Positions 57,400 through 64,000 of a DNA stretch of 64,000 nt are shown piece by piece. Below the pieces are notes generated by a model. The model worked only from the letters and a program-made list of their open reading frames with translations. It did no database searches and was not told the DNA's origin. The first letter of the stretch is position 1; each line of letters starts with the position of its first letter. The DNA lies in the NCBI GenBank assembly GCA_023213395.1, contig CM041465.1, positions 41,547,741-41,611,740 on the forward strand. The letters are read 5' to 3'. The translations under genes and the position numbers were made by a program. The stretch comes from Cycas panzhihuaensis. Lineage: Eukaryota; Cycadophyta.

Positions 57400-58200
57400 A
57401 TGTAAATGTTGAGTCTTGAAGTCTTTCCAGGGGTTGATCTAACTTTTCTCTTTATCCTTGTTTTTAGATTTCCCTTCATAAATAATCTCTCTAAGACCTA
57501 AATTTACATAAATCTTGATGAAGCAATCTTTAGTAAGAGCTTTGGTGAACATGTCTGCAAGTTTCTCTTCACTTAGATAAAACTCAACTTACATCTTCCC
57601 TGATTTGATCTACTCGTGGATGTAATGGTGTTGAATCTTAATGTGCTTCATACATGTATGATTCTTTGGATGTATCTCTAATAGTCCTTGAAACCATATA
57701 GCTCCCTCACATCAATACTCAGTCCATGGTACTCAACCTTTTCCTTGACTAAATTAAGAGGTTGAGCCATATAAATATCCTCTTCAAGTCTCTATTAAGG
57801 AATATTGAATTTATGTTCATTTGATATGACTCCTAACTATATGAAGCTGTCAAAGTAAGGATCAGTTAGACTATTGACATCTTAGAGACTGATGAAAATG
57901 TCTTCTCATAGTTGATTCCTTCTTTTTGTTAAAAATCTTATACAACAATTTTTGCCTACTTGTAAACAACTAGGTTTATTCTTCAAAGATATTTGAACCA
58001 AATCATATGCATCACTCCTCCTCCATTATAGTTCTCTATTGTAAATCTCCTTTCACTAGAATCATTAGTGTTCATCACAAGTTTAACTGGTATGTTAACT
58101 CCTTATTCTCCAACCATCCTCTATATCTTCAACCATCATACTAGAGTCCTTGATGGTCCTCCTAGCCCATAATGGAATGTTGGTTATAGTTCATGCCTCT
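57400..58200 (-). pseudogene. Element F RNase H and RT remnant
   Basis: At about 57660-57480 the minus strand reads TKHIKIQHHYIHE, GKM then VEFYLSEEKLADMFTKAL, the conserved end of copia RNase H. Upstream text to about 58140 is shorter and less clear than a full RT would need, so most of RT is probably missing or unrecognisable. Confidence 0.8.
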
Positions 58201-61070
58201 TCTTACAATGGCTCCTCATCATTACTCCCACTAGGTCCTACTTTCATCTCAAACATGATGTTAGGCTCATTAACGTTTATATCTATTAAACCATAACTCG
58301 AAAATAGATTAAGTGGAGAATAAAATCTATCTTCATATGACCCCTTATCATGATACATCATTGACTCATCAAATTTGACATCTTGACTAATAACAATTCT
58401 ATTCCTCCTATGAATTGCATAATTTGTAAGATTTATTTTGATCGTAAACCCCATATAAATACATTTTAAACTCTTGTGATCCTACTTCTATGATCTTTAT
58501 CCAAGATGTGTGTAATCTAATATATTCAAATAATTAATAGAAAGTATTTTACTGGTCCAATACTCTGTAAGGGTAATACAATAAATAGCATTAGTAGGTA
58601 ACTTATTAAATAGTTGATATAATAACTTTTGCCCAAAATATAGGAGGTAGATTCTTATCATGCACCATACACCTCCCTGTCTCTATCATGGTACTAATGT
58701 TCTTTACTATAACACCATCTTACTATGGAGTATACAAGATAGTCAACTCTTGTTTAATATCATGATCAAGGTAGAACTAATTTAAGGCATGATGTCATAT
58801 ACCTTTACATTATCACTTTATTTTCAAAATAAGCTCACTATTTTTCCATTCATAAAATTTACATCAGACTAATCTATATATTCACTAATGTTAAACCAAC
58901 TTTTGATAGACTATATAGCTCAACCTACCATTTGTTCAACCACCCAAAGTATAAAGGTTCACTAAAACTAATAACCACTTATATAAACATGCCAATAGAA
59001 TATAATTTTGAATAATTCACTTCACACATTTGATGTAAAAAATATTAAATAAAATACCATTATATAAAATAAATTACCATTTTAAAATAAATGCAATGAT
59101 CAACACTATTTACCCATACATCTCTCATAAAACATGACCTTTTATTAATCAATGAAAAAATACACCAACATTGATATCTTATGTAGCAAATACAACTATA
59201 CATTTTTCCAACAAAATGTGCCTAGATCACTCACTTTGTCATCAAAACAATGATGCCTTATTCATGCCTCATATTATCAATATTTCAAACAAAAAATCCC
59301 TAATACATATCACATAGCCATAAACATCACCACAGTGTGCCCACTTGAATATAATACCTCATCTCATCTAGTGATGTCAAAGGAGGTGTCTTAATATATC
59401 GAAGTCCAATTACAACATGAAATAAAAAGGTCACTTAATATATTAATTTAATCCAAGGCAACTTAAGGCTATCAATAGATCAAGAATAGTGAATATCAAA
59501 ATGGCCACCTAATATATTAATAAAATAATACTTAATATATCAAAGGCCATAATTGATATCAAAATAATGATTTAAAATTAATATAAAAAGCCACCAATCT
59601 TAGTACATAAATACCATTCAAACATAGGGTGAATTTCAACTACTTTAATAAATCAAAATCAAAGTGATGAATAAATATATCATATGGCAATTTCCTTTAT
59701 CAATGGGTAATTCATATGAATATGAAAAATGTAGGTGAAATATATATGTGACTTTATAACATATAATGTAATGCAATAGGCAATAAATATATATATCAAA
59801 GTATATTGAAATGGTGAAAAATATGAAATATTACAGGCAATTAATGGGTGATCAAATATATATTAAAGAATACCTTAAGTTTAGTTACAACATACATAAC
59901 ACTATAAATATTATCCACACTATGTCTTTTCATCTCAATGGCTTAGTTATTCTAGATAAAATGCAAACATTTGATGAGCTCATAAGTGTGTTTCACCCAA
60001 TCAAAGGTATATATGACTACTTTATCCTCACTTCTCACTTATACATGAGTGCCTACACCTATGATTACTAAATTCCATGAGATTGTAATCATATATAACA
60101 TATCTCAACTTTAGCAAAGTTGCACTTCATCTTCAATTCTAGCATATGGTGTCTACGATTTCATATTCTACTATGTTTCTTTCACATAACTAACTCCTAT
60201 GAGTGTTAATATCAAATGTAAATGGGCATCTCTCCAATATGTTTTCTCATGTGTCTCTAATTGCAAATGTTTCTTCCCAGTAGTAGTGTCTCTCTTACCC
60301 TAGATATCAATAGTTATGAGCTTTGATCTGAAAACTCTCTTATAAATTATCTAACACCAATGGAGGTGGCATCACAACTAACTACTATGTTCTCTTTGTG
60401 CCTATATAATATCAGTATATCCACTACTTGGCAAACCTATAATGACATATGAGTCTCCTTCTATAAAGGCTATGGTTATTTGCTATATCCCTTCTCTTCA
60501 CAAGGACTACAACCATTCATCTTAATACAAGTATATGGATCTAGAAGACACTTCTATAACTATCTACTCCATGTAATGGACACAACTCCTTTGATCTGGG
60601 AAATGGCAACTTCCATAACTCTAGGATAATCTATTACTATAACCATGATCTCAAGTTATGACACTATCACTCCACTAGTGACTATGCTTCTTATTCATTA
60701 TTATAAACTTAGTGGAAATATAGATAAATAGATATGGCACCTTCCACAGATTCATAATGAACATCAATTACTAGCAACTAAGTAACTAGGGGCTATAATT
60801 TAAGAAATAATGGGCACTAGCCTACACTTCATATCCAAACACCTACACAAAATAAAACTACCTCTTACACTCCTCTGCACACCTTTAAATACCAATGAAC
60901 CCCTATAAAAATAAATTAAAAAAGACACTATAAGTCTAAATACGATCATTATACTACCATGGCTATTCTTTTAGTTATCAATGAAGTCAATCCTTAAGGG
61001 TTGAGCTCACACTACCTAGCAACCAATGATCCAAATAATCTAGTTAACATTTACCTACTTATGGGTGATT
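58201..61070 (-). pseudogene. Element F integrase-to-gag region (strongly decayed)
   Basis: The frame at 58454-58203 reads IHRRNRIVISQDVKFDES, the block that ends copia integrase and precedes RT. Further upstream (58455-61070), where the rest of integrase, protease and gag belong, I could read only isolated weak matches, so limits between them are not given. The open stretches on the plus strand there look like chance. Confidence 0.55.
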
Positions 61071-61074
61071 ATGT

Positions 61075-61086
61075 GCTTTGATACCA
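61075..61086 (-). other. Primer-binding site of element F
   Basis: The minus strand reads TGGTATCAAAGC, one G-to-A change from the initiator-Met tRNA type, directly inside the 5' LTR. Confidence 0.9.
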
Positions 61087-61401
61087 TATTAGAAATCACT
61101 AAATATATTGAATCATTAATGTACACAATAGACATAAAAGGAATAAGCACATAGGATATATTTGACATGGGGAACCTTGCGGTAAAAACCCACCATAGAA
61201 TTATATTATTATATTGTTACAAATTACTTCAATTACAATAGACTTTGGTTCACTATTTATAGATCCATAAGTGCCTTGAATAATTACCTTTGTATTACAT
61301 CTATTGGCCCATAATAATATCACATTATTACATCATATGTTTACATAACATACCACCACATTTACATTAATCAAGTAAGTGGATATAATTCCACTTTAAC
61401 A
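61087..61401 (-). repeat. Element F 5' LTR
   Basis: It runs from TATTAGAAATC (TG changed to TA) to TTTAACA and pairs with 57088-57389. Confidence 0.92.
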
Positions 61402-61429
61402 AGGTTAATTACATCACTTTATTTAATAT

Positions 61430-61560
61430 TTTTTATTTTCTTTTCTATGAGCTCTTTATCTTTTTTATAGTTAGGCATATAATGTCCATAGCAATAGGAT
61501 CACTTAGTATCATGTGGCTTGTGGTGGTGGCACTTTAGGTAATGGAAAATGTAAACTCTA
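61430..61560 (-). pseudogene. Possible Tat-type gag zinc-motif fragment
   Basis: The minus strand reads CHHHKPHDTK-stop-SYCYGHY, which resembles the CxYHxxxTHDxxEC gag motif of elements A and E. Nothing else of a gag gene is readable around it, so this may be chance. Confidence 0.25.
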
Positions 61561-64000
61561 CTTCTATTTCTCAAGGAAAAGTTCAATGGGTAATGGCTTG
61601 AAGAAATAACTCAAGGGAGTGATGAATGGATTTAAGAGACCATTAAAAGCTTGACTTCTATTCTATATGCTAAACTAATAGGTATGTAAGAACTATTAAG
61701 TATTATGCTTAAGTTTTCCATATTATGGTTCATACATGGTGTCTCTTAGGGATGTAAATCTCCATCTCATCTTGTTAGATAATTATGATTTTCAACATAT
61801 TCCTTTATATGATCAAAAGGTGATAGTAATCTTTATATGATAATTCTACTAATGAGTAATGTCATCACCCTATTCTTCAAACTAGGTAGTTAGTTTATAC
61901 ATGGTATGACTTTCATCATGTATACAAACTTATAAATGACTATGTGTCATACCTATTAAAAGCCCTTAGTTCATAGCTACCCATTGTTTAATTTATGCCA
62001 TAAAAATAAATGCATTCCCTCTAAACTTTATAAAATATTTTGTCAAACCATTAATCTCATCAAATCAAATCAAGCTACTCAATAATTACTATAAATCAAT
62101 ATCAAATGTATCTTAACTTATTGCCGCTTTTTTTATCTAATAATAAGTATTTATGTGCTTTATGTTTCCATTCAAGCCCTTCTCATCAAACCTTAATATG
62201 CCATCAATTTCTTAGCTAGTAGGAATGACTTGAACATTGCAATAAATAGGTAAGTAAAGGTATGTTTCACATCTCTACATGTTTTATTACTTTTTCATAT
62301 CATAAATTTAGATTATAGACATATGTTTTGCTTGCTTTCTTATTGACTTGGTGAGGCTGGCCATATATTTTCAATTGATAATGTGCACAAATTAGTTCAT
62401 TAGCCATTAATCTACCAATTAAACTCCCTAAGTTTGGAATAGTTACCTTAGTACCATTACATCATCCTATTGATCTCCTTTTGGTTATTGTTCATATTAT
62501 TTTCATCATTATCTCCTTCATTTTGATCTTATTTTCACTCAAGCTTCATCATCTATGTGTTTTTAGATTTATTTCATATATATTTCTCTACATTACCTTG
62601 ATTATTGACAACCTACTTTATCTTTTGGCTGCAATTGTGGTATCGTGAAGTTCTTTGTGGTACCACAAAAAAACTTCTTGGTATAATTGTCACCTACCCA
62701 AATTTGGTTCTATGGTGATAGTTAGCTCATATATTACTCTATGTCAGTCTTTGGGTGGTGCCCATAGACTCCAAATCTCTGCATGTTAGTTTTTGGTAGC
62801 CCAAAAGGCCATGTCACACTAAAAACTCTTCGTTCTATATGGATTTACTCTATTTATTTTCTCCCATATTGTGGTTTGAAAACCACTCTCCTCAAACTCA
62901 CCCTTAGCTACTTATCCCCTTATTTTTCCATTAGAAATAGGAGGTCAAGTTGTCATGAGATGGTACTACTATTATGTTATTAAATTTTTAAGAGATTAGT
63001 TACCTCTTGATTTACCACTCTTTTACTTATATGCTTACTTAGATATTAACCATTTAACATTATTGGAGTACCCCTAAGTGGAGAAAATTTAGCCATTGGC
63101 ATCATCTCAACTTGTTGGGATGAGGTAATCCTACTACAACCTTCTTAGTAAGTTAGTTTTCCAGTGTATTTATGTTTGCTTTCTTATTTAGATAGGCTAT
63201 GTATTCCTTGGTCCATCTTATCTCTTACTTATCTTTCTTTGTCCCTCTTTATTATTTTGTTTGCAGTTTAAAAGGACTTTGTTGTTGGAATAATGCTCAT
63301 TAGGGCTTGTATCATCCTAGGGTTTGGTGGAGTTTTCATGTCAATACCAATAGCTACACCTAGCCAACTTTGTCATTTATTAGTGATAATTATTCTAGCA
63401 TTTATTAACACCAGTTGATGATAGATATTGATCATTTCCTATTCATATCCTACCTATATATTCACGGGGTCCAAAGACCTTAGTGTTCATCAACACCAAT
63501 ATTCTATCAGATTATTGGTTCACATTTTTATACATTCCATCTGCTCTCTCCATCCCTTGATTCTATCATTTATTATTAAAGCACTATTTAAGTACTCTTA
63601 GGTTATAGAAATGTTTGATTAAAGAGCCAAGGATTGGAGAAAGATTATGAGAGGCCCACTCTAAGATATGAAGGAATTATGAAGAATTCATTACTACTCA
63701 AGTTGAATGGTATGCGTATACTTTCTATTGATTTATCACATTGTTAAAATAATTTGTGTCTCTCATATTTATTATATTTTCATCTAGGTTTATAATATCA
63801 TTGTATCCAAGTCATAGAGCTCATATAACATTTGGTTAAAGTTTATTTTATGCATGTGAGTTTACTAGTTTATCTATACTAGGAATTTATCAAAGAACCA
63901 TCGTCTAAGGCATTGCACACCTTACAAGTACACACCAAAGATTGACAAAGTTGTTGGTTCATTTACTAAGAAGCTTACTCAAGCAAATCTATGTCATTTG
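61561..64000. other. Stretch without supported gene
   Basis: Both strands were read; no family, LTR pair or RNA gene was recognised. The longest open stretch (62783-62980, plus) has no familiar motif. One local feature is an imperfect palindrome TTGTGGTACCACAA at 62656-62669. The base composition is slightly less AT-rich than upstream, with more pyrimidine-rich plus-strand runs. Confidence 0.45.

Larger units (their letters stand above)
57088..61401 (-). mobile_element. Element F: Ty1/copia element, Tork-like, internally deleted
   Basis: The minus-strand element has LTRs at 57088-57389 (3', 302 bp) and 61087-61401 (5', 315 bp). The primer-binding site is at 61075-61086. A polypurine tract, AAGGGAGGA on the minus strand, lies at 57390-57398. 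Flanking pentamers AGATC (57083-57087) and AGGTT (61402-61406) differ by two transitions, so the TSD is only plausible. The internal part is about 3.7 kb, shorter than a complete copia, and much of RT seems deleted. Confidence 0.87.

Noticed and set aside
58700-60071. Plus-strand open frame at 59811-60071 as a possible gene
   Set aside because: It sits inside copia F in opposite orientation, has no recognisable motif and is biased like its AT-rich surroundings.
57083-61406. Calling AGATC/AGGTT a firm TSD for element F
   Set aside because: Two of five bases differ. Both differences are transitions, so it is possible, but not enough for a firm call.
61402-64000. A protein-coding gene in the right-hand end
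   Set aside because: Open stretches are short and lack motifs, and no exon-intron pattern could be supported.

Overview
The window is plant nuclear repeat DNA with no intact host gene. It is strongly AT-rich, and every recognisable coding stretch is a decayed transposable element. Nearly all in-frame stops look like C-to-T or G-to-A changes of CAG, CAA, CGA or TGG codons, the usual footprint of long-term cytosine methylation. The lineages (chromovirus and Tat-like Ty3/gypsy, Tork-like Ty1/copia, L1-type LINE with RNase H, TRIM) point to a seed plant with a large, retrotransposon-filled genome; the species cannot be named from the sequence.

The main result is a nested architecture that I reconstructed by pairing LTRs and target-site duplications (TSDs). 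I gave the elements letters. Region 1-5556: an old Tat-type LTR (E0), a plus-strand gypsy pol fragment and a copia LTR remnant. Region 5562-12550: complete chromovirus G (minus strand, TSD AATAA), whose reverse transcriptase is split by a 352-bp TRIM (TSD AATTC). Region 12565-56220: Tat-like element E (minus strand, TSD CACAT/TACAT). Its 3' LTR carries a truncated copia (H). Its 5' LTR is split at 29159/54005 by a second Tat-like element, A (29160-54004, minus strand, TSD ACATG). A holds gypsy element B (plus strand, ending at 42112). B's 5' LTR holds LTR element C (31705-36368, plus strand, TSD GTATA). A's 5' LTR holds an L1-type LINE (about 51320-53612). Region 57088-61401: copia element F (minus strand). 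About 61407-64000: no supported gene.

Two things stand out. Element C has good LTRs, a primer-binding site and a polypurine tract, but most of its interior is not retroviral. It contains the degenerate C-terminal coding end, stop codon and apparent 3' UTR of a callose synthase (glucan synthase-like) gene, so it looks like a retrotransposon that captured a host gene fragment. Second, Tat-like elements E and A both carry an archaeal-type RNase H reading frame lying 3' of the integrase position rather than between RNase H and integrase, plus an opposite-strand coding remnant further 3'. A keeps the best-preserved gag-protease frame but has no visible RT, RNase H or integrase, so it looks like a non-autonomous derivative of an E-like parent.

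LTR ends and TSDs were read base by base and are the firmest coordinates. Domain limits inside decayed pol genes are approximate, because they come from reading fragmentary similarity by eye.
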